Positions 32,559-42,308 of a stretch of DNA of 64,000 bases are shown here, piece after piece (the first letter of the stretch is position 1; every line of letters starts with the position of its first letter). The notes below the pieces were generated by a model. The model saw nothing but the letters and a program-made list of their open reading frames with translations, did no database searches and had not been told where the DNA came from. The DNA comes from Polyangiaceae bacterium (lineage in GTDB: Bacteria; Myxococcota_A; Polyangia; Polyangiales; Polyangiaceae), in NCBI GenBank assembly GCA_016712345.1, contig JADJRH010000011.1, positions 4,216,001 through 4,280,000 on the forward strand, given 5' to 3'. The translations under genes and the position numbers were made by a program.

Positions 32559-34960
32559 GCCGCTTTTCAAAACGCTCCCGCGAACGCGAACGTTGGGAGG
32601 CTGATCAATTCTACGCGAGTTTGATGGGTAGGTCAGAGTTACCTGCCCGGCCAGAAAGGCCCGTAGATCGGAAACCGTCGCAGGTGCGGTGTATCTGGCA
32701 TTCGCACCTGACAACGGGTCCCGCGCCGCGGCCCAACGCTGCTCCATCGCCGGTCACATACCCGGAGGTGGATCTACCCATTGAGTCGTTGTCCGCGGAA
32801 GACAGGGATGAATCCCATTTCTGCGAAGATGATGCGCCCGAATATGACTTTTCCATCGACCATTTCATCGTTCATGAAAATGACCCCACGCCCGGCGCCG
32901 ACGACACGGAAGACAATTCGGTGGAAATGGATGCTGAAACCGAAGAACAGTGGCGAGCCGCGTGGGAAAGTTTGGTCGAAACAAATCCAACATCGTCGGC
33001 ATCTCCACCGTTTCCCGTTCACTGTCGCGACGAGACAACATTCAGATCCATGGATCTGGCAGTCGATGGGGATGTGACAATCGCAACGCCTGCAGCGCCT
33101 CTGCCCAACCCAACAACCCCGATTGAATATTCGATCGGTGCCGGCACGCGCTTTCGCACGATCGCCGACTTGGATACCCGGTTTAGGCGCCTGCTCTCGC
33201 CGGGACCTGCTGCAAACCAGGCTTTTTCGATCACAAATGGCCGCGCTTTGCTCGACATGGGCCATTTCAGAGTGGACCCCGGTGACGCCACACGTTTTCA
33301 GGTTCGGTTGAAGGCGCAAGTCTGTCACCCGACAGATGCTTCCAACCCCGGTAGGTTGCCACCCGGCAGAACCCGTTTTCCAATTGTGATCTTCGTTCAT
33401 GGAAATCACACATCCATCACCTACAATGTTTCCGATTCAGGTCGGCCACGCACCACAACCGGCGGTCTAACGCTGATTCCCGGTCGAGCCACCCTGCGCC
33501 ACGAAGTGGCGAGCTACCAAGGCTACCGTTACCTTCAGGAACAGTTGGCAGCCGCCGGAGTTGTGTCGGTCAGTATAGATACAAACGCCGCCAACCTGCT
33601 CGATTCGCTCATTCGATTCAGGGCTGATTTGGTGCTCCAAATGTTGGATCACCTCCGCGATCTCGATGGCTCAAGCGCTTCAGAATTTCACGAGCGGCTC
33701 GACTTCCAAAAGGTGGCACTCGTGGGCCATTCGCGCGGCGGGGATGCGGTTGCCATGGCCGCCGACCTGAATCGACGGCGTTCCACCACCGCCAGAGTTC
33801 ACCTTCGCGCTGTTGTACAAATCGCCCCCACCGATTTTACAGGTAGGTTAACCCCACAAACAGAACGTCTCAAAATGTCAGGCGGCACCACCGACAGCTT
33901 CATGTGCATTTACGGTTCTCACGACGGGGACGTGCGCGGGGCATTCACACCCGCCGAGTTTAGTCCCGGATGGTCTTTCGCCGGAACGGGCTTTCGACAT
34001 TATGACCGCGCCAACACCCATCGGGCTATGGTATTTGTCCATGGCGCCACCCACAATCGGTTCAACAGCATTTGGGTAGACCCGGCCGCCCATGAAGCCG
34101 GTTCGACAGCCAGGATATTGGCGGAAGCTCAGTCTGACAATGCCGCGGACAGCCCCTCGGTAGACCCCGCCAATCCGCCATCGAGCACATTTCCACTTCC
34201 GGCGGGCAGTCGCGACGCTCGCGTGTTGTCGCTGTCTAACCACCAAACTCTCGCCCGTGAATATGTGAACGGGTGGCTTTTATTCTGGCTCAAAGCGCAA
34301 TGGTCCCACGGTGCACTTTTCAACGGTACACAAGCCAACAGCTTGAGTACACCTGTTGCACTTCAGTGGAAGTTCGGGCGAGATCTGCGGCGAATTGACG
34401 ACTTTGACGATACAAACGCGGCCCGAAATATGGACTCGGGATCGGTCATCCGGCCGTCGTTCGTGAATGAAAAACTCATCGAGTTGAGCAACCTTCCTCA
34501 GACTCCACACAACGACCAAGTCCTCGTTGCCGATCAAGCCACCGGCGCAAGCCGTGTGTACCGCACCGATCTGAACGCTGCGGCCCGCGACGTTTCTTCG
34601 TTCACCCACCTGACATTCCGCTTCTCAAAACACTTTCCAAACGTGGCAAGCCCCGGCGCCATTGCTGCCGAATCATTTCCTCCCCGTTTTCAAGTTGGTT
34701 TGTTTGACGGTACCACACGCCGCTCCGTGGATCAGACGGCAATGGCCACCCATAACACCCAAACGGTGCGACCTTACCATCGCATGCGCGGGGCTACAAA
34801 TCTAACCAAAGTACACCTCCAAACGTGGCGCATACCCCTTTCGGCTTTTGGCGGTTCGGGAGGGGTGAGTCTTACAAATATTCACGCCGTTGAAATCACT
34901 TTCGACGCCGACGCAAATGTTCCCATTCACCTTGATACGCTGGCATTCGTAAAACTTTGA
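32555..34960 (+). CDS. Alpha/beta hydrolase with N-terminal tag motif
   Basis: 801 residues. The short motif EADQFYASLMG is at residues 15-25, followed by an acidic disordered region to about 190. The alpha/beta hydrolase domain has FPIVIFVHGNHTS (oxyanion region), nucleophile Ser in GHSRGG (about 391), Asp in SHDGDVRG (about 455) and His in GATHNRFN (about 497), as in serine esterases of the lipase/PET-hydrolase-like group. The C-terminal beta-sandwich (about 650-801) resembles a carbohydrate-binding module. No Sec signal. It overlaps the S8 gene by 4 bases. The hydrolase at 53283 is a paralogue. Substrate unknown. Confidence 0.85.
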   Translation: MSRFSKRSRERERWEADQFYASLMGRSELPARPERPVDRKPSQVRCIWHSHLTTGPAPRPNAAPSPVTYPEVDLPIESLSAEDRDESHFCEDDAPEYDFSIDHFIVHENDPTPGADDTEDNSVEMDAETEEQWRAAWESLVETNPTSSASPPFPVHCRDETTFRSMDLAVDGDVTIATPAAPLPNPTTPIEYSIGAGTRFRTIADLDTRFRRLLSPGPAANQAFSITNGRALLDMGHFRVDPGDATRFQVRLKAQVCHPTDASNPGRLPPGRTRFPIVIFVHGNHTSITYNVSDSGRPRTTTGGLTLIPGRATLRHEVASYQGYRYLQEQLAAAGVVSVSIDTNAANLLDSLIRFRADLVLQMLDHLRDLDGSSASEFHERLDFQKVALVGHSRGGDAVAMAADLNRRRSTTARVHLRAVVQIAPTDFTGRLTPQTERLKMSGGTTDSFMCIYGSHDGDVRGAFTPAEFSPGWSFAGTGFRHYDRANTHRAMVFVHGATHNRFNSIWVDPAAHEAGSTARILAEAQSDNAADSPSVDPANPPSSTFPLPAGSRDARVLSLSNHQTLAREYVNGWLLFWLKAQWSHGALFNGTQANSLSTPVALQWKFGRDLRRIDDFDDTNAARNMDSGSVIRPSFVNEKLIELSNLPQTPHNDQVLVADQATGASRVYRTDLNAAARDVSSFTHLTFRFSKHFPNVASPGAIAAESFPPRFQVGLFDGTTRRSVDQTAMATHNTQTVRPYHRMRGATNLTKVHLQTWRIPLSAFGGSGGVSLTNIHAVEITFDADANVPIHLDTLAFVKL

Positions 34961-34968
34961 GGCAACCC

Positions 34969-35274
34969 ATGACCACCGCACGAACAGGTCAAATCGAAGT
35001 TACGGCGGCCCTTTTTCTACCCCCTGTTTCGGGCCGCGGATTGGAAATTCATGTCACTGGGAGCGGCTTTGTCGCCCGAGCCATTCCAGTTGCGGCCAAG
35101 GTGGGCGCCCAAAGTGTACGCTCCATCGCGCTGAAGCCCGATGGGGGCGGATTTTCAGGATTGCTTGAACGTGTACCCGGCGACGGAGATCGCCTCTTCG
35201 TGGGGTACATGGACGAAGCATTGGTAGAAACCTCGGTTGTTTTTAGACCCGGAGGTGGGACACCGGTGGCATGA
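34969..35274 (+). CDS. Small beta-rich Ig/IPT-like protein
   Basis: 101 residues, almost all beta-strand pattern (LEIHVTGSGFVARAIPVAAKV ends in alternating hydrophobics), resembling an IPT/TIG or Ig-like single domain. No signal peptide. The ATG at 34969 is preceded by GAGG; a TTG at 34957 overlaps the previous stop. The gene at 55343 sits in the same place next to the paralogous hydrolase and shares the pattern ARA-x-P...VG...L-x-P, so each hydrolase comes with a small Ig-like partner. Partner or chaperone role is inferred. Confidence 0.65.
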   Translation: MTTARTGQIEVTAALFLPPVSGRGLEIHVTGSGFVARAIPVAAKVGAQSVRSIALKPDGGGFSGLLERVPGDGDRLFVGYMDEALVETSVVFRPGGGTPVA

Positions 35275-35311
35275 TCTCTTTGATCGGCGGGCATCCTGAA
35301 AGGTTCATCAA

Positions 35312-37015
35312 ATGATCTCTCCTCGTCGCATACCCAGTCCAAGAGCCGGGCACTTGCTGTCAAGCGCGGCGCTTTTCGCTTTGGTCACAGGAGGGTGCGG
35401 CGAGCAATTTTCACCTTCCGGTGGAGCGGCCGGTTCGGGCGTTTCATCCTCCGCAACTCCCGCGGCCTCGGGAGGGGGTGGCGCCACATCCGGTTCTTCC
35501 ACAGGTGGAAGTTCCACAGGTTCCACAACCGGGGGCGACGGCGGAACGGGGGGTTTTACCGCGAGTACAAGCGGCGCAACAACAACAACCACCGAAACCG
35601 AATGTGTCGCCTGTTACCAAGGCCCCGACGGCACCAAAGGTGTGGGGGCTTGTACAAGTGGCTGTTTAGAAGGTGAGGTCTGTACAGGTCAGGTTTTACC
35701 CACTGTTGAAAACTGCGGCACCGCCGATGATGAAAGTTGTGACGGGGTGGGATGTACAGGTGACGTTTTGTGGGCACGTTCAATTGGCGGTTCAGGCGCC
35801 ATTCAACTGCCTAATCAAATTGTTGCCGACCCAGCGGGAGCAACGGTGTTCGTGGGTGCTTTCGGCGGCAATTTGGGCGTTTCAAACAGCGCCGGCGGTT
35901 CCGATATTGTGATTGCCAAAACAACCCCCGACGGCTTCGCCGCGTGGACAAAAACGTTCGGTGACGCGCTCGACCAAAGCGCCCTGGGAGTCGCTTCCAA
36001 TTCAACGGGTCCGCTGGTGGTAGGTTCGTTTCAAGGGTCTGTGTTTGGCGTGACAAGCGCGGGGGGTACCGATGCGTTTCTAACTCAGTTGAACCAGGAC
36101 GGAGGGGTTGTTTGGTCCAAAAGGTACGGCGGCGCTGAAGAACAATTGTTAAAGCGCGTGGCAGTTGATTCGCAGGGCAATATCGTTGTGGCCGGCTCAT
36201 TTTCCGGCACGATCAACTTCGGTCCAACTTCCCTCACCTCGCAGGGTCAGAGTGACGTGGTTGTCGCCAAACTGACCCCCATGGGAGATCCTCTTTGGAG
36301 CAAACGTTTCGGCGACGCGGTTCTTCAAGAGGCAGCCGACCTTACCATTGACAAAGATGGAAATATTCTTCTTGTGGGTGTCACGCAAGGCTCAGTTGAC
36401 TTTGGTGGTGGCCTTTTGACAAGCGCCGGTGGAAACGACATTTTTCTCGTAAAACTGAGCGCCAACGGCGACCATCTCTGGAGTAAGATCTTTGGCGATT
36501 CGGCTTCGCAATGGGGTCACGCCGTTGCGGTAAACTCCGCCGGAGATGTACACATTGCCGCAACTGTTGTTGGGAAAATTCAGTTCGGGAGTAACCCCCT
36601 TCAGAGCGCCGGACAATCCGATGCCGCCGTTGCGAAGTTTGACTCGTCGGGAAACCACAAGTGGAGTGCACTTTTCGGCGACGCCAGCGCCCAATTTGGG
36701 AAATCCCTCGCCGTCGACGGCGCCGGCAATGTCACATTCACGGGCAACATGGCGGGAGCCATGACAGTGGGAGGTATAACGCTCGTGAGCGCCGGGCTCG
36801 ACGATGCTTTTGTTGTCAAGCTTGCGCCAAACGGCAATCCCGCGTGGGCAAAAGTTTTCGGCGACTCCAATTTCCAAGTGGGAATCGCCGTTGCCGCCGG
36901 CGCCGACGGTTCAGCATTTGTGGGCGGATCTTATAATGGGTCGGTTGCCTTTGGGCCCACAATGTTTTTGAGCGCCGGAGCGGACGACATTTTTCTCGTC
37001 AAACTTGCACCCTGA
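35312..37015 (+). CDS. Beta-propeller (SBBP-type) lipoprotein
   Basis: 567 residues. The signal peptide ends in the lipobox LVTGGC, then a Gly/Ser/Thr-rich linker and a short Cys-rich segment (CVACYQGPDGTKGVGAC; about 95-145). From about 155 come repeated units of about 55 residues, each with DAF or DIFLVKL, WSKRFGD and VAVDSxGN motifs, as in SBBP beta-propeller proteins. The repeats should form a propeller for surface or ligand binding. Unlike its neighbours it is exported by Sec/Lol, so it may be a surface anchor or receptor for the system. Short spacing both sides supports a common operon. Confidence 0.85.
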   Translation: MISPRRIPSPRAGHLLSSAALFALVTGGCGEQFSPSGGAAGSGVSSSATPAASGGGGATSGSSTGGSSTGSTTGGDGGTGGFTASTSGATTTTTETECVACYQGPDGTKGVGACTSGCLEGEVCTGQVLPTVENCGTADDESCDGVGCTGDVLWARSIGGSGAIQLPNQIVADPAGATVFVGAFGGNLGVSNSAGGSDIVIAKTTPDGFAAWTKTFGDALDQSALGVASNSTGPLVVGSFQGSVFGVTSAGGTDAFLTQLNQDGGVVWSKRYGGAEEQLLKRVAVDSQGNIVVAGSFSGTINFGPTSLTSQGQSDVVVAKLTPMGDPLWSKRFGDAVLQEAADLTIDKDGNILLVGVTQGSVDFGGGLLTSAGGNDIFLVKLSANGDHLWSKIFGDSASQWGHAVAVNSAGDVHIAATVVGKIQFGSNPLQSAGQSDAAVAKFDSSGNHKWSALFGDASAQFGKSLAVDGAGNVTFTGNMAGAMTVGGITLVSAGLDDAFVVKLAPNGNPAWAKVFGDSNFQVGIAVAAGADGSAFVGGSYNGSVAFGPTMFLSAGADDIFLVKLAP

Positions 37016-37027
37016 GGCCGAGGTGTC

Positions 37028-39574
37028 ATGAGCCGCCGCAGTCGAACCTCCAACAACCGGTCAAACTCTTCAGAAATCGAGGCTTTTTATAGAGACTTGA
37101 TAGGTGACGAGCCTACCAATCACAAAACGCAGGGTGACACATTTTCTGAAACGGAAGCGTTTTTTGCCGAGTTGGTGGGAGAAACGGCTGAACCTGAACG
37201 ACCGCGTCGCGATCGCGCACAGCCCGATCGAGCAGCGCCTCCACCCTCCGCGATCCAACTGACAGTTGTCCCACGAAGCGGGCGGCGCGAAGATCTGACA
37301 GTTTCCCCTTCGGAACAACTAGGGGGATCAGCTTCCACATTCACCGTTCAGGTCGGCACGGATCTGCTTTTGGAAGCAACAGGTTCACCCACACCTGTTG
37401 GAACCCCTGCGTACACATGGACCCCTGCCAATTCTTCCCTCGTGACCATCACACCCGTCGCAACGGCACAAACGCACCCCAACCGCGTAAACGTTCGAGG
37501 GTTGCGACCGGGCACAACTTCGATCACTGTCACCTATAGAGCCGCCTCCGGAGGGGTAGCCAACACCACATTCAGTGTTCAGGTGACCCCCATTGTTCGC
37601 ATTGCGCAACCCGCAACACAAACCGTTTGGGTAATGGCGCACGAACCTGAAGAACCGGATCTTTTAACGCGCGGCATCGCTCAAGGTGGCTCGTTGTGGA
37701 CATCTACCACCGGCTCAGGCAACCTGACGGTTGCCCACGGCAGCGTTGCCAACGGAACAGGTGATCGAACGGGAACACCGGGGACGCGTGTTCGTGTTGG
37801 AGAGCGCGGTTTGGTCGTGAGGGGTCAAGTCGACGCTTCGGCAACCGGTGTCAACATTCAGGTTCGCGACACCGGTGGAACACCCATTCCGTTGAAAACA
37901 AGCCCCACTGCCACCGCCGCCAATGAATTGGCCGCCACATTGGCGGCCCCCGCCTCTGGAGCCGCTACACGCGATTTTGAAGCGGTTCTATTTTTCGACA
38001 ACCCTTCAAGTCGGTTTGGACCTGTCACAGTCAGAGCCGAGTCGGCGGGGCTCAGCCCAAATGCCGCAGCCACATCGGCGGTGCTCCTCGCAGGAGTACA
38101 GATGGCCCTCGTCAATGATACTGTCAGCAACGTCGACGGTCGCACGGCGGGACCGGTTCCAACAGAAGCCGACGAACGTGTTGTGATTGATTTTTTGGCT
38201 AGTCCGCAGGCAAATCTGGCGAATTTGTCGGCCCAAACGCGGGCAAGGCGCATGATTGTGTACACAATGTCCCATCGACTTCGGTCATTGGGTACCCGAA
38301 CGGTGCGCCGACCTGAAATGCCCATGTGGATGATCGAGCTTCATCTCATCGGGGTGAACGCTTCTACCCTTCTACCATTTTTGCAGCAACGAGCGGGGGG
38401 TGCACGCCGGCTTCAACTGGCAGCAACTTTCAGACTGCGAACGTCGTGGGATGGTCCCAATTCGGCGAGTACCACGCGACCTTATTCTTACACCCAAGAC
38501 TTCAACTTCAACACAAGCGTCAACATCGCACTCAACACAGGTGGCACCGCAATTGAAGGCTTGCAGACCTCGGGAGAGGTACAAAATGCACTAACCCCTG
38601 CGCCCGTTTCGCCCACTTTTCCCGTGACGGGCAGGCGATTGCCTCAAGTAAAAGTTTCAGGGGTAACCAGGCGATGGGGAAGGCAAAGCGCTGCAACTCT
38701 TCTACCCACCCTATTGATCGAACATCAACCTCTCGTGGTAAACAGTGCTGCCCAAGAGATCATTCGTGGCGGCGATGGGCAACTTACCCTCACGTCGCTT
38801 ACAGTCGACGGAGCCGCTGTGGACCCCGGACGCCTTCCCGGCACAACCGGAACATCGGTCCCACCCGCCGCAACTCCGCTGGCCGGACTACCCACGTTTC
38901 GAATTCAGGGCGCAAATCCACCCGCGGCAGACAGGCGAGCAATTATCGACGCTGTTGTTGAAGAATATGTCACAGCGCACGCCGCCGACGCCTGGGTTGC
39001 CGCGTTGCCTCTGGCAGCCTGGCAAACCACCGTTGCCCTGATAGTCCAACACGAGAGCATCGGCGGCACCCATTTCGACGAACGCTCCACAAGTCGCCTG
39101 CGATTTGGAACGGAGCGTTTTGGCCATGAACAAGACATGCCCACTTTCGGCGCCCCGGCGGGATACGGGTGGGGTCAGCTCGACAGTCCACCCGTTACAA
39201 ATGACGCGGCTTGGAGCTTCGTTGAAAATCTGCGCGCCGCCACCGATCTTCTGATCGGACAAAAAGCGCGCGCCGCCCATACGGCCATGAACGCACACCT
39301 TCCATCCCCGATGACCCGTCTCGCACAGGCGGCGTTTCGTCGAGAAGCGGTTCGGAGGTACAACGGCAACACCGAAATGTCGTGGAGTGGAACAACCTGG
39401 GTGATCAACCCAACGTCGGCCCAAACCGCCGGTGTGGGCGTTCCCAATCCCCGCCTCAACTACCCCAATGAAGTGTTGGGCACCACTGTTGTCTATTTCA
39501 CCGGATCGGGTGCCAGCCTTACCTTCCCATGGCCCATTGCCTTTCCACCGGCTCAATTCGGTCCGGGGATATGA
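37028..39574 (+). CDS. Tagged Ig-like/lytic-transglycosylase-like protein
   Basis: 848 residues. The N-terminus has two copies of the tag motif: EIEAFYRDLIG (16-26) and ETEAFFAELVG (41-51). Then a Ser/Pro/Arg-rich linker and a Big-type Ig-like domain (about 75-190, VRGLRPGTTSITVTY). The middle is unassigned. Near the C-terminus a lysozyme/transglycosylase-like patch is seen: catalytic-Glu candidate in QHESIGGTHFD (about 676) and GYGWGQLD (about 712), reminiscent of soluble lytic transglycosylases. If right it cleaves peptidoglycan glycan strands. No signal peptide. It overlaps the next gene by 4 bases (ATGA). Confidence 0.75.
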   Translation: MSRRSRTSNNRSNSSEIEAFYRDLIGDEPTNHKTQGDTFSETEAFFAELVGETAEPERPRRDRAQPDRAAPPPSAIQLTVVPRSGRREDLTVSPSEQLGGSASTFTVQVGTDLLLEATGSPTPVGTPAYTWTPANSSLVTITPVATAQTHPNRVNVRGLRPGTTSITVTYRAASGGVANTTFSVQVTPIVRIAQPATQTVWVMAHEPEEPDLLTRGIAQGGSLWTSTTGSGNLTVAHGSVANGTGDRTGTPGTRVRVGERGLVVRGQVDASATGVNIQVRDTGGTPIPLKTSPTATAANELAATLAAPASGAATRDFEAVLFFDNPSSRFGPVTVRAESAGLSPNAAATSAVLLAGVQMALVNDTVSNVDGRTAGPVPTEADERVVIDFLASPQANLANLSAQTRARRMIVYTMSHRLRSLGTRTVRRPEMPMWMIELHLIGVNASTLLPFLQQRAGGARRLQLAATFRLRTSWDGPNSASTTRPYSYTQDFNFNTSVNIALNTGGTAIEGLQTSGEVQNALTPAPVSPTFPVTGRRLPQVKVSGVTRRWGRQSAATLLPTLLIEHQPLVVNSAAQEIIRGGDGQLTLTSLTVDGAAVDPGRLPGTTGTSVPPAATPLAGLPTFRIQGANPPAADRRAIIDAVVEEYVTAHAADAWVAALPLAAWQTTVALIVQHESIGGTHFDERSTSRLRFGTERFGHEQDMPTFGAPAGYGWGQLDSPPVTNDAAWSFVENLRAATDLLIGQKARAAHTAMNAHLPSPMTRLAQAAFRREAVRRYNGNTEMSWSGTTWVINPTSAQTAGVGVPNPRLNYPNEVLGTTVVYFTGSGASLTFPWPIAFPPAQFGPGI

Positions 39575-40353
39575 AATACACCTGCTTGTTGTGCTTGATC
39601 TTGTCGGCGGCGTGTGCGCCCGCACCGCCAGGCACCGTTGTCAATGTGGCCAACGAGCAAAGCTCCGCACCATCCAATCTACCCATTCCACCGGCACTCC
39701 CCGTGGAGGTGGCACCTTTTCGCGCGCCCTCTGTGTACACACAATTCCAGGCCAAAGAAGTGAGCGGTCAAGCCACCCCGTGGGTAGACGAATTGGCTTC
39801 TCAACTGGGAGTTAACCTAGCGGCGCTCGTCAAAAACGTCGTCGTCTCCACCGCAAATTCGGGCAGTGCTCCTGTGATGCTCGTATCACCTGCCCATCAA
39901 ACGGGCGACTTTACTTTTGTGCGCAGTAGCACCGTACGCCTCTACCAGTTGTTGCCGATCACGATCGGCGCGTCATTGGGGCGTTTTGATCTGGTTCTTG
40001 CCGCGGATCGCCCTCCTCCGGACCAGCTTCAGGACGGAAGCACCATCGTATGGACACTGGTACTTGCGAGCGATTCAGGTGCGTCCGCTGCCGTCCTGAA
40101 GCTCGAAACCCCTCTACCCAAAGCGCCTGGGTTATGGGACGTCATTTCAACTTCGCTTTCGGTAAGTCAACGCCGCATTCGAGTTGAAATTGGAGTGTCC
40201 CATTCAGGCGGGGGTGACTCTTGTGATCGCACCTACCCATTTGTCATTCGCGCGAGCGAAGGCCCCGCACTCGCGATCGAACAAACACGGGTTGTGGCAA
40301 GTCCTTGCCCAGCGCTCGGTGAAACCCTCCCCCAACACAAGGAGCCCCTATGA
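39571..40353 (+). CDS. Small lipoprotein, candidate immunity or accessory factor
   Basis: 260 residues. The signal peptide (MKYTCLLCLILSAAC) ends in a lipobox with Cys at about 15, then a Pro-rich linker and a beta-rich domain with two Cys near the C-terminus. No family recognised. It overlaps the transglycosylase-like gene upstream and the M15 peptidase gene downstream, each by 4 bases, so it is translationally coupled to two putative wall hydrolases. A periplasmic lipoprotein in such a place could be an immunity protein; this is inference. Confidence 0.75.
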   Translation: MKYTCLLCLILSAACAPAPPGTVVNVANEQSSAPSNLPIPPALPVEVAPFRAPSVYTQFQAKEVSGQATPWVDELASQLGVNLAALVKNVVVSTANSGSAPVMLVSPAHQTGDFTFVRSSTVRLYQLLPITIGASLGRFDLVLAADRPPPDQLQDGSTIVWTLVLASDSGASAAVLKLETPLPKAPGLWDVISTSLSVSQRRIRVEIGVSHSGGGDSCDRTYPFVIRASEGPALAIEQTRVVASPCPALGETLPQHKEPL

Positions 40354-42226
40354 ACCGCGGATCTACCCGCCGCACGTCTCCCCCATTTCGGGTGGACAGT
40401 GACACCGATCCTTTTTTTGAAGATTGGGCTGAGTCGGGATTTGAATCGGCGTGGCCTTTTTTTGGGCGAAGCGCCGTAGAACGTTTTTATCAACCCACCG
40501 CCCAAGACAGAGAACAGGCGAATTTGTTTTTGGCGGACCTGATAGGAAAACCGGCAACAGTCAAAACGAGCGGACAGGCCAACCCACAATACAGCTCACC
40601 GATCAAGTGGACTTACTCACGGCCCGAGTCCCGACTTGAAATGGATGAGTTGATCCGAGCCGAAAACGCTGAAGACTCCCCAAAAGACATCACGCGATGG
40701 GACATCTTTGTGCCTGTTTCCGACGCAACAATGAAACAGGAGGCCGTTACAGATATCGATCCATTTGCCCTGCCCCCTGTTGAACCTTCATGGCGGCTTG
40801 ACGGGCTCGCTTGGGTTTCGACCACGTCTCCAAGCCATTTTATTGCCGTAAAAATGGGTCAACTTTCGATCAATCGAACAGAACCATTTGATACCCGTGT
40901 CTATTATTGCCATCCGCTCGATGTGCGTTTTTACGGTTACCCAGTGCTCGCCAACCCTCCTACAAAGTCACCCGGGTCAACCGCTCAGGCGCCCACAACC
41001 CGCCAAAACAAGCCCCACCCAACGTTGTGCCTTGGTACAATCAAAAACCGAGCAGTCAAGTTCCCCTCATGGGTGTTACCAACCCGGCCAGCACCGGAAA
41101 CGCCACATTTCAAAAGCTTCTTACTGCGGTGAACAAGCGCCTTGTCAGGTGCTGGATTGGCGAGATTAAACGCCGCTTTGGAAGCAGCGCGGATCTTGTG
41201 CCATTGGTGGACTGGTTTGGCTCAACAAACGGCAGATCCCACTTTGAGCAATGGTGTCAGGCTCTCGGCACCCAAGGAGGCGACCGCAAACAAAGCACAT
41301 CCGCCCACGGGAAGGGGAAAGCCATTGACATGAACTACGACCACAATCCATGGATCCCGCTTTGTACAACCAACGGAAACTCCATGGTGGGCGAAGACCA
41401 CGCCCGCACTGAAGACGGTTTGGAGCTTTTCAAAAAGCACTTTGGTGATCCGTCCACAGTGTTTGTTGAATGTGGACACATCTACGATCGGGCACTCAGG
41501 TTATTTGTTCCACTTGTAACCACCACAACAGATCCCCACGGAACCGGCCACTTCTCGTCGCGTTATTACCGCATTCACCACGATTGGACACCCACGCGAA
41601 CCCCAACATTGGCCCCACCTTACACGGCTGAGCAGGTGTATGAATTTTACCAAGTGCTGAGTTGGTCGCTCCGTTTCTATTTCGACTACGCCTACGGTCA
41701 GTGTTCGGTGGCGCGCACCGCCTCCAATGTGTACACAAAGCATTCGCCCCCCGATCCACTTGTAATGTGGCAGCGCATAGAAACGGACTGGAAAGAAATG
41801 CGCCTACCGCAGTCGGCTGAGATTCATACAACAGACGCGAAGTCTATCCCGAAGTCCGTCAGCGCTTTGTTCGACAAGGTGACTCTGAAGTACAGCTACG
41901 ATACGGGTGGGGTGAAAGTATCGCGGTTTAAGCTTCAAACGGGAATGGCGCAGATAACCACCGACGACATGCGCAAAGACATGGCAAGTGTGTTTCTAAA
42001 ACAGATCGCGGCCGACCATGACATGGTAAGTCGCGGTATGGTCACCAAAGCTCCCGGCCGACGCGACCCTTGCGCCGGCGTGTTTAACCACTGCTTCGAG
42101 GTGGTCATGGCGTTTTGTTACATGTTGAGTGATCCCGACACGAAAAATCTCAGAACTTTTGGCGCGTTTTCGGCCAGCGCCGGCGGTGATTTGCAACATT
42201 TCGACTACGGCCACCGATCGAGATGA
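40350..42226 (+). CDS. Tagged M15-type (D-Ala-D-Ala peptidase-like) protein, frameshifted
   Basis: About 625 residues if read through. The tag motif QANLFLADLIG is at 56-66, preceded by two further Phe-rich segments (DPFFEDW, AWPFFG). The M15 zinc-peptidase signature SAHGKGKAIDMN (nt about 41298-41333) and a terminal HFDYGH (about 42195) fit D,D-carboxypeptidases such as VanY, which trim peptidoglycan stems. The first frame ends at 41132; the sense continues in the next frame from about 40960 (NPPxYKVTRVNRSG), consistent with loss of one base in CCCTCCTAC. No signal peptide. It overlaps the lipoprotein gene upstream. Confidence 0.8.
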
Positions 42227-42308
42227 TCGAGTGAAACGGCGCGGGCTTACGCGGAGAATGGATTGGTAAGGTTCACGATTCTACCGGAAGGTCATAGAGG
42301 GAAGAGCC

